Assembly: GCA_964492185.1 (NCBI GenBank)
Contig: CAZBJH010000014.1
Location: 1 to 46,095, forward strand
Length of the DNA: 46,095 bases
Direction: 5' to 3'
Origin: JAFGSZ01 sp964492185
GTDB taxonomy: Bacteria; Bacteroidota; Bacteroidia; Bacteroidales; UBA10428
Shown here: positions 1-8,011 of the stretch, piece by piece
Layout: each line of letters begins with the position of its first letter
How positions within the stretch are numbered: the stretch's first letter is position 1
The notes under the pieces: model-generated
Told to the model about the DNA's origin: nothing
Database searches by the model: none
What the model saw: the letters and a program-made list of their open reading frames with translations, nothing else
Made by a program: the position numbers and the translations under genes

Positions 1-141
1 GCCGCGTTACGCTTGTCCGAAAATTGCTCATTCACGACTGGTAAACTCCGCGTTTCCGGACCGCGCGAGCCTTGCAAATTGAACCTTCTGAACAGACACA
101 TGTATGGTTAAACATTTTGACTACTTTATAGACGGACTCTA
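1..141 (-). mobile_element. Type A palindromic mobile element (MITE-like), cut by window start
   Basis: Reverse-complement copy of the type A element also seen at 30356-30522 and 42266-42430. It holds the core (GCGTTACGCTTGTCCGAAAA near position 5), the inner end at about 90-99 and the 40-bp prefix up to 138. The outer flank is TAATTA (139-144), the TAnnTA target form. On the minus strand the TA of the target plus the first G of the element make the TAG stop codon of the stress-protein gene. The other end lies outside the window, so the second target copy cannot be checked. Confidence 0.8.
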
Positions 142-954
142 ATTAAATCCCCCGTATCGATGTAGATCTGAGCGCGGATTCAAACATGTCACCGGGATTT
201 TATATTTGTTGGTTATGTAAAGCTGATCGCGCAGGCCGACTAAAATTTTACCGATGGTAATGTAACGGGTAAGCATTATCACTATTGAATCAGCATCTAT
301 TTCATTGGCAAACCGGATGGTTTGTTCAGGAAACCATCCTTGTTTCTCAGCGGTAAATATTTCGAAATCTATATTCCGTCCTTCGAGAAATTTTATTGCA
401 AAGTTAAGATTATTACGAATATGATAATCTTTGGTCTTAGGTTTGAAAAAATATATTTTGGAAGAATAAAAATGGGATATGAAACTTATCCAGCTGAGTT
501 TCTCTTTGTTTTCCTTACGAAAATCAATTGGAAATACAATTTTATTGATAGTATCTTGTGGTGGTTTATCCTGGACTACGATAAAAGGGATCTTTGATTT
601 GTGCATTACCTTAATGGCCCTGCTTCCGACAATTTTCTGCAATCCCGATGATCCGGCGGTTTTCATAATAACCAGGCTGGCGTTAATGTCGTAGGCAATG
701 ACTTTTATTACAACGGAAACCTTTCCTGATTTCACCATTGTTTTTGGTTTGACTCCAAAATCTTTGTACACTTTTTCTGCCACTACTTCAAGATCTTTTG
801 CAACCTGCTCTTCAAGGCTGACAGAATGAACAACATGCAGCAGGGTAATGTCAGTGCTGAGCATTGCTGCAATTTTAATACCGTACTTAATGGCATTATC
901 CGATAATTCCGTGAAATCATAAGGTATCAATACGGGGCCGTTAAGGATTTTCAT
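139..954 (-). CDS. Universal stress protein, tandem UspA domains
   Basis: A 271-residue protein with two consecutive universal stress protein folds. The first begins with a typical strand (VLIPYDFTELSDNAIKYGIKIA) and LLHVVHSV; near residues 95-128 is the end of domain one, with GSRAIKVMHKSKIPFIVVQ resembling the G-x-G-(S/T) phosphate loop followed by the last strand. The second domain starts near IVFPIDFRKENKEK and is more degenerate. Tandem Usp proteins of this length are common in Bacteroidota; the molecular role is usually stress or redox adaptation with ATP or other ligands, but the ligand cannot be told here. The stop codon TAG is formed at the junction with the mobile element at 1-141, so the extreme C-terminus may have been set by that insertion. 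Confidence 0.85.
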   Translation of the reverse strand: MKILNGPVLIPYDFTELSDNAIKYGIKIAAMLSTDITLLHVVHSVSLEEQVAKDLEVVAEKVYKDFGVKPKTMVKSGKVSVVIKVIAYDINASLVIMKTAGSSGLQKIVGSRAIKVMHKSKIPFIVVQDKPPQDTINKIVFPIDFRKENKEKLSWISFISHFYSSKIYFFKPKTKDYHIRNNLNFAIKFLEGRNIDFEIFTAEKQGWFPEQTIRFANEIDADSIVIMLTRYITIGKILVGLRDQLYITNKYKIPVTCLNPRSDLHRYGGFN

Positions 955-1120
955 GGTTCAGGTTTTTAATTAGCAGTCAGTATACAGGTTTATTAATTTT
1001 TCTATTAAATTTGATTTATTGTTAATTTTCTATTCAGTTGAATTACATTATTAAAAATAGGTATCTTTTTAAATTAATTCAACATATAAAAACAAAAGTT
1101 TCGTTTAACACTTTTCACAA

Positions 1121-2851
1121 ATGAATTCTTTAATTCTCGTTATCATTACTTTCATTGCCTATATTCTTGCTTACAGGATTTACGGCAGGTATTTGGCAAA
1201 TAAATTATTCCGGCTGAACTCCAACAATAGAATGCCTTCTCATTTATTCTCAGACGGGATCGATTTTGTTCCAACTAAGAAGCATATTGTTTTTGGCCAC
1301 CATTTTACCACAATTGCCGGTTTAGGTCCAATTGTAGGACCGGCAATAGGTATTATATGGGGTTGGCTGCCTGCTTTTATCTGGGTTTTTTTCGGATCGA
1401 TTTTTATGGGAGCAGTGCATGATTTTACTACCCTGGTAATATCAGCGCGCAACGAAGGAAGTTCCATAGGCAATCTGACCGGCAAAATTATCAGCCCTTC
1501 TACGAGATATGCTTTTCAGTTTATTATGCAATTCCTGCTATTTCTTGTACTTTCTGTTTTTGCAATGATAGTAGCTACCTTATTTATTATGTATCCCGAA
1601 TCAGTCATACCGGTCTGGTTTCAGTTGCCAATTGCCGTTTTCCTTGGCCGAGTGATAAGGAAGGGAAAGAATGACCTGGTTTATTCGGTCATTGCCGTTA
1701 TTATTGTTTACCTGACAATCATTTTCGGAAGTTATTTTCCTGTTGACCTTACCGGCTGGGCATTTTTACAGGATATAGCAGGTACACCCGAACGTACGCG
1801 GGATTATGCTGTTGTAATCTGGTGTGTTGTGTTATTTATTTATGTCTATATTGCCTCTACCCTGCCGGTGCATGTATTGTTGCAACCCAGGGATTATATC
1901 AACTCTCATCAGTTGCTTGTGGCTATGGGACTTATCGTTTGCGGCCTCGTGGTTGCTCATCCTGTTATACAAGCACCGGCGGTAAATGATATTGCTTTTT
2001 CTGCAGAATCAGATGTACCAGACATGATGCCTTTATTGTTTATTATTATTGCCTGTGGAGCAATATCCGGATTCCATTCCATTGCAGCTTCAGGAACCAC
2101 GGTCAAGCAGGTAGACAGGGAAGAGGACATGTTGTTTATTGGTTATGGCGGAATGCTGACAGAAGGATTTCTTGCTGTTTTAGTCTTAATGTCAATCGCT
2201 GGGGGACTTGGTTATGGCTTACACGGACATACCGGTAGTGATGCTTATTATGTTCATTATAGTTCCTGGTTATCAGCTAACGGACTGGGGGCGCAGCTTG
2301 AAGCTTTTATTACAGGTGCGGCAAATTTATTTGAACATTACGGAATACCAAAAACAATAGGGATGTCAATGATAGCTGTATTTATTGTTAGTTTTGCAAA
2401 TACAACACTTGATTCTGCAGCGCGAATGCAGCGCTTATCCCTTACTGAAATATTTAAAGCAAAAAGATCCGGAAAAGCAAGACTCACTGAAAACAGATAT
2501 GTTACAACATTTATTGTTGTATCAGCAGCGGCTGTAATGACATTTATAAAACCCGGAGGTACAGGGGCATTGTTATTGTGGCCCTTGTTCGGTGCCCTTA
2601 ATCAATTACTTGCTGCTCTTGGACTTGGAATTGTAAGCCTGTATCTTTATCAGAAAAAGAAGAATTATCTGCTGGCCTTTATTCCTATGGTATTTGTCTT
2701 GTTTATGACACTTTGGGCTATGTTAAACAATATAAGTGATTTTTTCAACAGCAACGAATTCTTTCTTGCAGTAGTATCGATCATTATGCTTATATTAACG
2801 GCATGGCTGTTAGTGGCAGGGATAGCGTCAATCATTAGAAAGTATAAATGA
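1121..2851 (+). CDS. cstA: CstA-family carbon starvation protein (peptide/pyruvate transporter)
   Basis: A 576-residue polytopic membrane protein with at least 14 hydrophobic segments. The conserved CstA signature HHFTTIAGLGPIVGPAIG lies near residues 60-77, followed by GAVHDFTTLVISARNEG and, further on, FHSIAASGTTVKQ and FANTTLDSAARMQR, all family hallmarks. CstA proteins take up pyruvate or peptides and are induced on carbon limitation in Escherichia coli. The length matches the shorter Bacteroidota form rather than the 700-residue enterobacterial one. It is transcribed away from the stress-protein gene across a 166-bp AT-rich gap; no clear promoter was recognised there. Substrate is inferred from family only. 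Confidence 0.9.
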   Translation: MNSLILVIITFIAYILAYRIYGRYLANKLFRLNSNNRMPSHLFSDGIDFVPTKKHIVFGHHFTTIAGLGPIVGPAIGIIWGWLPAFIWVFFGSIFMGAVHDFTTLVISARNEGSSIGNLTGKIISPSTRYAFQFIMQFLLFLVLSVFAMIVATLFIMYPESVIPVWFQLPIAVFLGRVIRKGKNDLVYSVIAVIIVYLTIIFGSYFPVDLTGWAFLQDIAGTPERTRDYAVVIWCVVLFIYVYIASTLPVHVLLQPRDYINSHQLLVAMGLIVCGLVVAHPVIQAPAVNDIAFSAESDVPDMMPLLFIIIACGAISGFHSIAASGTTVKQVDREEDMLFIGYGGMLTEGFLAVLVLMSIAGGLGYGLHGHTGSDAYYVHYSSWLSANGLGAQLEAFITGAANLFEHYGIPKTIGMSMIAVFIVSFANTTLDSAARMQRLSLTEIFKAKRSGKARLTENRYVTTFIVVSAAAVMTFIKPGGTGALLLWPLFGALNQLLAALGLGIVSLYLYQKKKNYLLAFIPMVFVLFMTLWAMLNNISDFFNSNEFFLAVVSIIMLILTAWLLVAGIASIIRKYK

Positions 2852-2880
2852 AAAATTATAAACCTTATCCGTATTATAAA

Positions 2881-2926
2881 TAGAGTTTGTCGATAAAGTT
2901 GGCAAAATGTTTAATTGGCTGTTCAG
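2881..2926 (+). mobile_element. Solo element prefix (fragment)
   Basis: GAGTTTGTCGATAAAGTTGG and the following AAAATGTTTAA match the 40-bp prefix found in front of type A cores elsewhere (for example 30362-30396), preceded by TAAATA, which fits TAnnTA. The match runs out just after GTTCAG, where a core would start. It sits between the convergent ends of cstA and the acylphosphatase gene, whose TGA stop (2923-2925) lies inside the match. Confidence 0.6.
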
Positions 2927-3186
2927 GCTATATTAAAGGTCTTAAAATCTTTTGTTTCTCCGTCTTCAACCAGTATATTTTCGACGATTGCTGATCGCGG
3001 CCCTTCGCTGCACCAGTTAATAAATTTCTGAAGTTGTTGTGGCCTGCCTTCTGCTTCAATATAAACTGTTCCGTCAGACCGGTTTCTGACAAAACCTTTA
3101 ACTTGCATTGATCGTGCGACCGACCTCGCCGAGAAACGAAATCCGACATTCTGAACACGGCCGGTAAGGGTAATGTTTTTATGCAT
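2923..3186 (-). CDS. acyP: Acylphosphatase
   Basis: An 87-residue protein of the usual acylphosphatase length. It shows the GRVQNVGFRF signature at residues 9-18, with the phosphate-binding arginine at R17 and the catalytic asparagine at N35 in GFVRNRSDGTV. The family hydrolyses acyl phosphates such as acetyl phosphate. The gene is monocistronic, convergent with cstA. Its stop codon TGA lies in a fragment of the mobile element, so the last residues could have been altered by that insertion, although the length is normal. Confidence 0.92.
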   Translation of the reverse strand: MHKNITLTGRVQNVGFRFSARSVARSMQVKGFVRNRSDGTVYIEAEGRPQQLQKFINWCSEGPRSAIVENILVEDGETKDFKTFNIA

Positions 3187-3240
3187 AATGCTTAAGAGGA
3201 TATCCGGATTGACTGATTTTTATATTTTTGTTACAAATAT

Positions 3241-3624
3241 ATGGTGAATATGTTCAAATTCCTTGATGTATTTTTCGTAATATTTCATACCCTGCTTATC
3301 ATATTTAATGTTTTTGGCTGGATGAGCAGACATATGCGAAAATGGAACCTTGCTACACTGATTATGACAGGAGGGTCATGGTTTATACTTGGTATTTTCT
3401 ATGGCTTTGGATATTGCCCTCTGACCGACTGGCATTTCCAGGTTCTTCACAAACTTGGTAAACATGATCTGCCCGTATCGTATATTGAATACCTTGCTGA
3501 ACGTATTTCAGGGATGGATGTGGACAGTGAGTTAGCCGATACACTTACCCTGATTGTTTTTCTGGTGGCTTTTTCAATATCTGCATTATTGAATGTTTTT
3601 GATTATATGAAACGAAATGGATAA
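3241..3624 (+). CDS. DUF2784 family membrane protein
   Basis: A 127-residue protein with three hydrophobic segments (about residues 8-26, 38-56 and 103-121). The core GSWFILGIFYGFGYCPLTDWHFQVLHKLG is characteristic of the DUF2784 family, including the conserved GYCPLTDWH motif with Cys and His. Function is unknown; the conserved polar residues near a membrane boundary suggest binding of a ligand or cofactor, which is only inference. It is transcribed divergently from the acylphosphatase gene across a 54-bp gap and is followed by an element fragment and the Hsp20 terminator. Confidence 0.75.
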   Translation: MVNMFKFLDVFFVIFHTLLIIFNVFGWMSRHMRKWNLATLIMTGGSWFILGIFYGFGYCPLTDWHFQVLHKLGKHDLPVSYIEYLAERISGMDVDSELADTLTLIVFLVAFSISALLNVFDYMKRNG

Positions 3625-3663
3625 TGAACTTTCCGTTTTCACTAATGTTTTTATTTTGAACAT

Positions 3664-3691
3664 TACGAGTTTATTGACAGACACTATTTAA
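3664..3691 (-). mobile_element. Solo element end (fragment)
   Basis: TTATTGACAGACAC followed by TATTTA matches the outer terminus of the element family next to a TAnnTA target. Only about 25 bp can be aligned, so this is a solo end or a decayed copy between the DUF2784 gene and the hsp20 terminator. Confidence 0.45.
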
Positions 3692-3721
3692 ACGTTCACT
3701 GAAAAATTATGAGTTAAACAA

Positions 3722-3752
3722 TAAACGGACAGACCCGTGGAGGCCTGCCCGG
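3722..3752 (-). terminator. Rho-independent terminator of the Hsp20 gene
   Basis: On the minus strand GGGCAGGCC, a loop of about five bases and GGTCTGTCC can pair (with G-U pairs), followed by GTTTATT. It starts a few bases after the Hsp20 stop codon. Confidence 0.6.
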
Positions 3753-3756
3753 TCGA

Positions 3757-4209
3757 TCATGAAATTTTGATTTCTTTTGCAGGTTTTGGTTTCACTTCTT
3801 CACGTTTTGGTAAAGTAACATGAAGGATTCCCTCTTCATACCTGGCAGCTATCTTATCAGCATTTACTACATTTTCAGGGACGCTGAAACTTCTTTGAAA
3901 TGCCTGATAACTGAACTCTCTCCGTGTAATTTTTTCTCCGTCCTTTTCTTCATTTTCATCTCTTTTTTCAGATGAAATAGTCAACCTGCCGTTATCATAG
4001 TTCAATTTGAAGTCACCTTTCTTTAAACCCGGTGCAGCAACATCAATTTGAAACTCGTTATCATTTTCCTTTACATTAACAGCAGGCAGGGTAGAGTTAT
4101 CACCTGCAAAATTCATAGTATTCCAGTCCATCACGTCTCCTTCAAAGAATTTATCGAAAAAAGAAGGAAATGATGGAAACAAGCTGTTTGATAATCTTGG
4201 TAGTGTCAT
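3757..4209 (-). CDS. Small heat shock protein, Hsp20/alpha-crystallin family
   Basis: About 150 residues with an alpha-crystallin domain: LPAVNVKENDNEFQIDVAAP, the GLKKGDFKLNYDNGRLTISS core, FQRSFSVPENV, and the A-x-Y-E-x-G-I-L-x-V-x-LPK motif (AARYEEGILHVTLPK) near the C-terminus, then the EIKIS tail with an I-x-I motif used in oligomer assembly. Such proteins are ATP-independent holdases. The open frame extends upstream to an ATG at 4224, but GGAGGG sits seven bases before the internal ATG at 4207-4209, making that the likely start (MTLPRLSN); a Shine-Dalgarno this strong is unusual in this phylum and suggests high expression. The upstream 270 bp is AT-rich and I saw no CIRCE-like operator. 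Confidence 0.93.
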   Translation of the reverse strand: MTLPRLSNSLFPSFPSFFDKFFEGDVMDWNTMNFAGDNSTLPAVNVKENDNEFQIDVAAPGLKKGDFKLNYDNGRLTISSEKRDENEEKDGEKITRREFSYQAFQRSFSVPENVVNADKIAARYEEGILHVTLPKREEVKPKPAKEIKIS

Positions 4210-4496
4210 AACAAATCCCTCCATTTATTAAGTTAGACATGTGTTCATTTATTTATTATGAATCTGTTAATAATGTATTCAAAACATATGCCATATGCGA
4301 AACGATCTAATGTTGCTTTCTTGTTTATATATAGATAATCAAACATTTAGGAAAATGATGTTTATATATATTTTAGTAAGTAACCACCGGGGTCATTAAA
4401 AATCAGGTGTCATTTTGACGTATTGGAACTGTTTTTTTGTCAATATGGCATTTTACAACTGGCTGTAAGCGTATTAAGTTAGGGTATTGTTGTATA

Positions 4497-6782
4497 TTAA
4501 AACCGGATTATCTCATTCGATGTGGTTTGTGCATCCAGGACCGTTATTGCCGCCATGTTGACAATATCCCTTATGGAGCTTTCCATTTGAACGATCTGTA
4601 CCGGCTTGCGTAGGCCGATAAGTACAGGGCCAATAACTTCCGCACCGCCAATTTCCTGCATCATTTTATAAGCGATGTTCCCCGAACTCAGGTTGGGAAA
4701 GATAACGGTGTTTACTTCTTTGTCGGCCAACTTGCTGAAGGGGAATTTTTTCATTCTCAGCTCCCTGTTAAAGGCATAATTAGCCTGGATTTCACCATCA
4801 ACAATAAGATCGGGATAGTCATGGTGCAGTATTTCTATTGCTTCCTGTAAGCGTTTAGGGCTGCCTTCGCGGATATCACCAAAATTTGAATAGGAAAGGA
4901 TAGCGATGCTCGGTTCGAGATTAAATTTTCGTACTTCGTTTGCGACCAGCAAGGCAGTGTCGGCAATGGTACGACCCGAAGGCTGAATGTTTACGGTGGT
5001 GTCTGCAAAAAAGAAAGGTCCCTGCTTTGTGCGGACAATATACATGCCGGCAAGATGGTTCAGGCTGTTATTGGTTCCCAGGATTTGCAGTGCAGGTTTC
5101 AGGGAATCAGCATAATTGGTATTAAAACCTGTAAGAAGGCCATCCACATCACCATTGTCTACCATCATAACACCAAAATAATTGCAGTTAAACATCATAT
5201 TCAGGGCCCGGTCATAAGTGATGCCCTTTCTTTGCCTTTTTCTGAATAATTGTTCCGCGTATCGTTCACGAAGTTTTTCGTCTCCCGTATAATCCTTATC
5301 AACGATTTGGATATTTTGAAGGTCAAGACCTATCTCATGTGCTGTTTTTTCAATTTCTTTTTTATCGCCAAGAAGGACAGGTGTGGCAATTTTTTCATGA
5401 ATAACTACCTGAACGGCTTTTAAAACCTGATAGTTATGCGCGTCGGCAAAGGCAATTCTTTTTGGATCTGACTTAGCTTTTACATGAATATCTTCAAGTA
5501 GCTGGTTATATAAACCCATGCGCTTTTTCAGAGAGATATCATAAGCTTCCCAGTCCCTGATTTTCGACCTGGCAACTCTTGTATTGATTGCGGCTTTAGC
5601 AACGGCCGGTGCAACCCGGGAGATCAACCTGGGATCAAGAGGTTTTGGAATAATGTATTCACGGCCAAAACTCAAATTTTTTGTTTTGTAAGCAATGTTT
5701 ACTGATTCAGGCACATCATCTTTGGCAAGGTCAGCAAGGGCATATACAGCAGCTTTTTTCATTTCTTCATTTATTTTACTTGCCTTTACATCAAGTGCAC
5801 CCCGAAAAATAAAGGGAAATCCAAGCACGTTATTGATTTGGTTGGGATAATCTGAACGGCCTGTAGCAATAATGACATCATCACGGGCATCTGTGGCATC
5901 TTCGTAGGTGATCTCAGGATCAGGATTGGCCATGGCAAAAACAATGGGATTATCTGCCATGCTTTGCAGCATTTCTTTAGATACAATATTACCAACAGAA
6001 AGGCCCAGAAAAACATCGGCACCTTTTATTGCTTCAGCAAGGGTTGATAATTCAGTATCAGCAGCAAATTGTTGTTTATATTCATTAAGGTCGCCGCGTT
6101 TTTTGGTTAATACTCCTTTGCTGTCAAGCATAAGTATGTTTTCAGGTTTTACTCCCAGACTTATATACAGTCGGGTACATGAGATGGCAGATGCTCCGGC
6201 ACCGTTAACTACTACACGGATATCCCCGATATTTTTTTTAATTATTTCCAGGGCATTTAATAATCCGGCAGCTGATATGATCGCTGTTCCATGCTGATCA
6301 TCATGAAATACCGGGATGTCAGTTTCCCTTTTCAGCCTTTCCTCAATCATAAAACACTCCGGTGCTTTGATATCTTCAAGGTTTATTCCCCCAAAAGTAG
6401 GAGCGATCATTTTCACTGTGTCTACGAATTTATCAACATCCTTTGTATCTAATTCAATATCAAATACGTCAATATCGGAGAAAACTTTGAACAACAATCC
6501 TTTTCCTTCCATTACAGGTTTTCCGGCAGCAGCACCGATATTTCCCAGGCCCAGAACTGCAGTTCCATTTGAGATTACAGCAACAAGATTCCCTTTCGCG
6601 GTATATTTATATATATCTTCCGGATTATTTTTTATCTCAAGGCAGGGTTGTGCCACACCGGGGGAATATGCCATTGACAGATCATATTGTGTACTGTATG
6701 GTTTGGTAGGTATTACTTCAATTTTTCCGGGGCGTCCTTTGGAATGGTAATCCAGTGCTTCTTTTTTACTGAATGTTGTCAT
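4497..6782 (-). CDS. maeB: NADP-type malic enzyme with phosphotransacetylase-like domain (MaeB type)
   Basis: A 761-residue two-domain protein. Residues 1-425 are malic enzyme: Y39 in SMAYSPGVAQPC and K94 in GKGLLFKVFSD at catalytic positions, metal ligands in LEDIKAPECF and VFHDDQHGTA (D161/D162), and a Rossmann loop VVNGAGASAIS (GAGASA 194-199). Residues 430-755 are a phosphotransacetylase-like domain, known in MaeB proteins to be regulatory (acetyl-CoA binding) rather than catalytic. The reaction is oxidative decarboxylation of malate to pyruvate with NADP. The gene is alone on its strand, preceded by a TAnnTTTG promoter element at 6805-6812. Together with cstA nearby it may serve pyruvate metabolism, but no operon links them. 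Confidence 0.94.
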   Translation of the reverse strand: MTTFSKKEALDYHSKGRPGKIEVIPTKPYSTQYDLSMAYSPGVAQPCLEIKNNPEDIYKYTAKGNLVAVISNGTAVLGLGNIGAAAGKPVMEGKGLLFKVFSDIDVFDIELDTKDVDKFVDTVKMIAPTFGGINLEDIKAPECFMIEERLKRETDIPVFHDDQHGTAIISAAGLLNALEIIKKNIGDIRVVVNGAGASAISCTRLYISLGVKPENILMLDSKGVLTKKRGDLNEYKQQFAADTELSTLAEAIKGADVFLGLSVGNIVSKEMLQSMADNPIVFAMANPDPEITYEDATDARDDVIIATGRSDYPNQINNVLGFPFIFRGALDVKASKINEEMKKAAVYALADLAKDDVPESVNIAYKTKNLSFGREYIIPKPLDPRLISRVAPAVAKAAINTRVARSKIRDWEAYDISLKKRMGLYNQLLEDIHVKAKSDPKRIAFADAHNYQVLKAVQVVIHEKIATPVLLGDKKEIEKTAHEIGLDLQNIQIVDKDYTGDEKLRERYAEQLFRKRQRKGITYDRALNMMFNCNYFGVMMVDNGDVDGLLTGFNTNYADSLKPALQILGTNNSLNHLAGMYIVRTKQGPFFFADTTVNIQPSGRTIADTALLVANEVRKFNLEPSIAILSYSNFGDIREGSPKRLQEAIEILHHDYPDLIVDGEIQANYAFNRELRMKKFPFSKLADKEVNTVIFPNLSSGNIAYKMMQEIGGAEVIGPVLIGLRKPVQIVQMESSIRDIVNMAAITVLDAQTTSNEIIRF

Positions 6783-6804
6783 ATGCCAAGTTTAATTGTT
6801 TATA

Positions 6805-6812
6805 CAAATATA
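6805..6812 (-). promoter_or_regulatory. Candidate Bacteroidota -7 element for maeB
   Basis: On the minus strand the sequence reads TATATTTG, matching the TAnnTTTG -7 consensus of the Bacteroidota primary sigma factor, about 20 bases before the maeB start codon. The -33 TTG is not clear. Confidence 0.5.
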
Positions 6813-6836
6813 CAATTTACACGAATAATATATAAT

Positions 6837-6867
6837 AAAAACCCCCGGATGTAATATTATCCGGGGG
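6837..6867 (-). terminator. Rho-independent terminator after the coiled-coil gene
   Basis: On the minus strand CCCCCGGAT, an eight-base loop and ATCCGGGGG form a perfect nine-base-pair stem, directly followed by TTTTTATT. It lies 37 bases after the stop of the 6904-7872 gene and before the maeB promoter, so it separates the two units. Confidence 0.9.
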
Positions 6868-6903
6868 ATACCACCAATTAAACACTGTTACCTATGACTG
6901 ATT

Positions 6904-7872
6904 TTACTTAACCTCTACCACAACGTATTTTGAAATTTTCCAAAATTCGTCTGGATTCTCTATTTCAATAAACGCTATTTGATCCTGTTCTTCATCCTCA
7001 ACGAACCTGTAAGAACTTTTCGGATGATCAGTAATCAGCTCAGCTTTTTTTCCATTAATAGGAAGGGTTTTGGTCCTGCTTATATCTATCTCGGTGAAAT
7101 GTTCGGCATTAAGATCTTCCTGAATAGTAGTATTCTGACCGATAAATAAAAATCCGCCTTCTTTGGTCAGCAGACCTTTTTCTTTCAAATCTTTGTATGT
7201 CCCGTATGTATAGTAGGCACGATTCAAATTATCTTCCTGCTGCCTGATGATGTTATCCTTCCGGATTACCTCCGTTTGCAGTGTATCAAGTTTAATATTG
7301 AGCTGTGCCATCTCAAAATCTTTTTCCTGCAAGGCATCTTTAAGCAGGGCAATATCGGCATCTCTTTCATCTATGGTCGTTTGTAAACCATCGATTTTCT
7401 TTTGCAGTTCGCTCAGTTTTATTCCTGAATTACGTAATTGAGAATTTAATGATGCTATCTTTTTCCTGTTTTCATCAAGCATTGTGTTGAGCATCTGAAT
7501 ATCCTTAACAATACTCTCTCTTTTATCCTCGGTGAATTCAGGGTTATCAGACTTAACATTAAGCAAATCGCGTTTCTTTTTAATTATTTCCAGGTCACTC
7601 TCTATACGGTCAAAAGTTTTGATCATATCGTTGATCACAGAATCCCTGTGGTTTACATCCTGGATGAGTTCCCGGTTATTACCGTTAAGTTCACTCAATT
7701 GCTGTTCCTTCATCTGAATACTTTTATAGCTGTATATACCTCCGATAATAGCTGCTACCAGCAGCAGGCCTATAATACCATACAATAATCCGTTTCTTGT
7801 TCTCTTGTTCATGGTGTTTTGCTCTTTTTTGTTTTCCATTTTATCAAATAATTTAAGGTTTAAGCGGTACAT
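6904..7872 (-). CDS. Membrane-anchored coiled-coil protein of unknown function
   Basis: 322 residues: a short basic cytoplasmic N-terminus, one membrane segment (LLYGIIGLLLVAAIIGGIY, about residues 29-47), a long heptad-rich coiled coil (about 50-215, with repeats of the SELNGNNRELIQD and LQKKIDGLQTTIDERD type) and a compact C-terminal domain of about 105 residues with no motif I recognise (TYGTYKDLKEKGLLTKEGG). Bacteroidota have many proteins of this shape, some annotated as collagen-binding adhesin relatives; I cannot confirm that. In-frame ATGs at 7839 and 7812 are alternative starts; a sigma-54-like promoter at 7873-7888 would place the transcript start near 7862 and so favours 7839 or 7812. 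Neighbouring regulators suggest it is their target. Confidence 0.7.
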   Translation of the reverse strand: MYRLNLKLFDKMENKKEQNTMNKRTRNGLLYGIIGLLLVAAIIGGIYSYKSIQMKEQQLSELNGNNRELIQDVNHRDSVINDMIKTFDRIESDLEIIKKKRDLLNVKSDNPEFTEDKRESIVKDIQMLNTMLDENRKKIASLNSQLRNSGIKLSELQKKIDGLQTTIDERDADIALLKDALQEKDFEMAQLNIKLDTLQTEVIRKDNIIRQQEDNLNRAYYTYGTYKDLKEKGLLTKEGGFLFIGQNTTIQEDLNAEHFTEIDISRTKTLPINGKKAELITDHPKSSYRFVEDEEQDQIAFIEIENPDEFWKISKYVVVEVK

Positions 7873-7888
7873 GTCAATTCCTGTGCCA
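7873..7888 (-). promoter_or_regulatory. Candidate sigma-54 promoter (-24/-12)
   Basis: Minus strand reads TGGCAC, five bases, TTGAC. The consensus is TGGCAC-N5-TTGCA: the -24 half is perfect and the spacing exact, but the -12 GC is GA. It lies directly upstream of the coiled-coil gene and 124 bp from a gene for a sigma-54 activator. Confidence 0.4.
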
Positions 7889-7917
7889 TGATTTATTTAT
7901 TTGTTAGTGGGCACAGT

Positions 7918-7938
7918 ATCAATGCTTAAAGAATTGAT
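7918..7938. promoter_or_regulatory. 21-bp palindrome, possible activator binding site
   Basis: ATCAATGCTTAAAGAATTGA plus a final T is palindromic apart from one mismatched pair and its centre base. Its centre is about 40 bp upstream of the -24 element at 7873-7888, a plausible enhancer position for a sigma-54 activator. It is also downstream of the activator gene, where a role as operator or RNA hairpin cannot be excluded. Confidence 0.4.
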
Positions 7939-8011
7939 GTTATATGATTTATTTTTCATTTTGATAAAAACCTGTTTCAAAATGGTAAAGGCTATATAAG
8001 TCTTAACCTCA

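Noticed and set aside
2928..3158. 76-residue minus-strand frame inside acylphosphatase
   Set aside because: It overlaps the clear acylphosphatase frame and has no own motif; a shadow frame.
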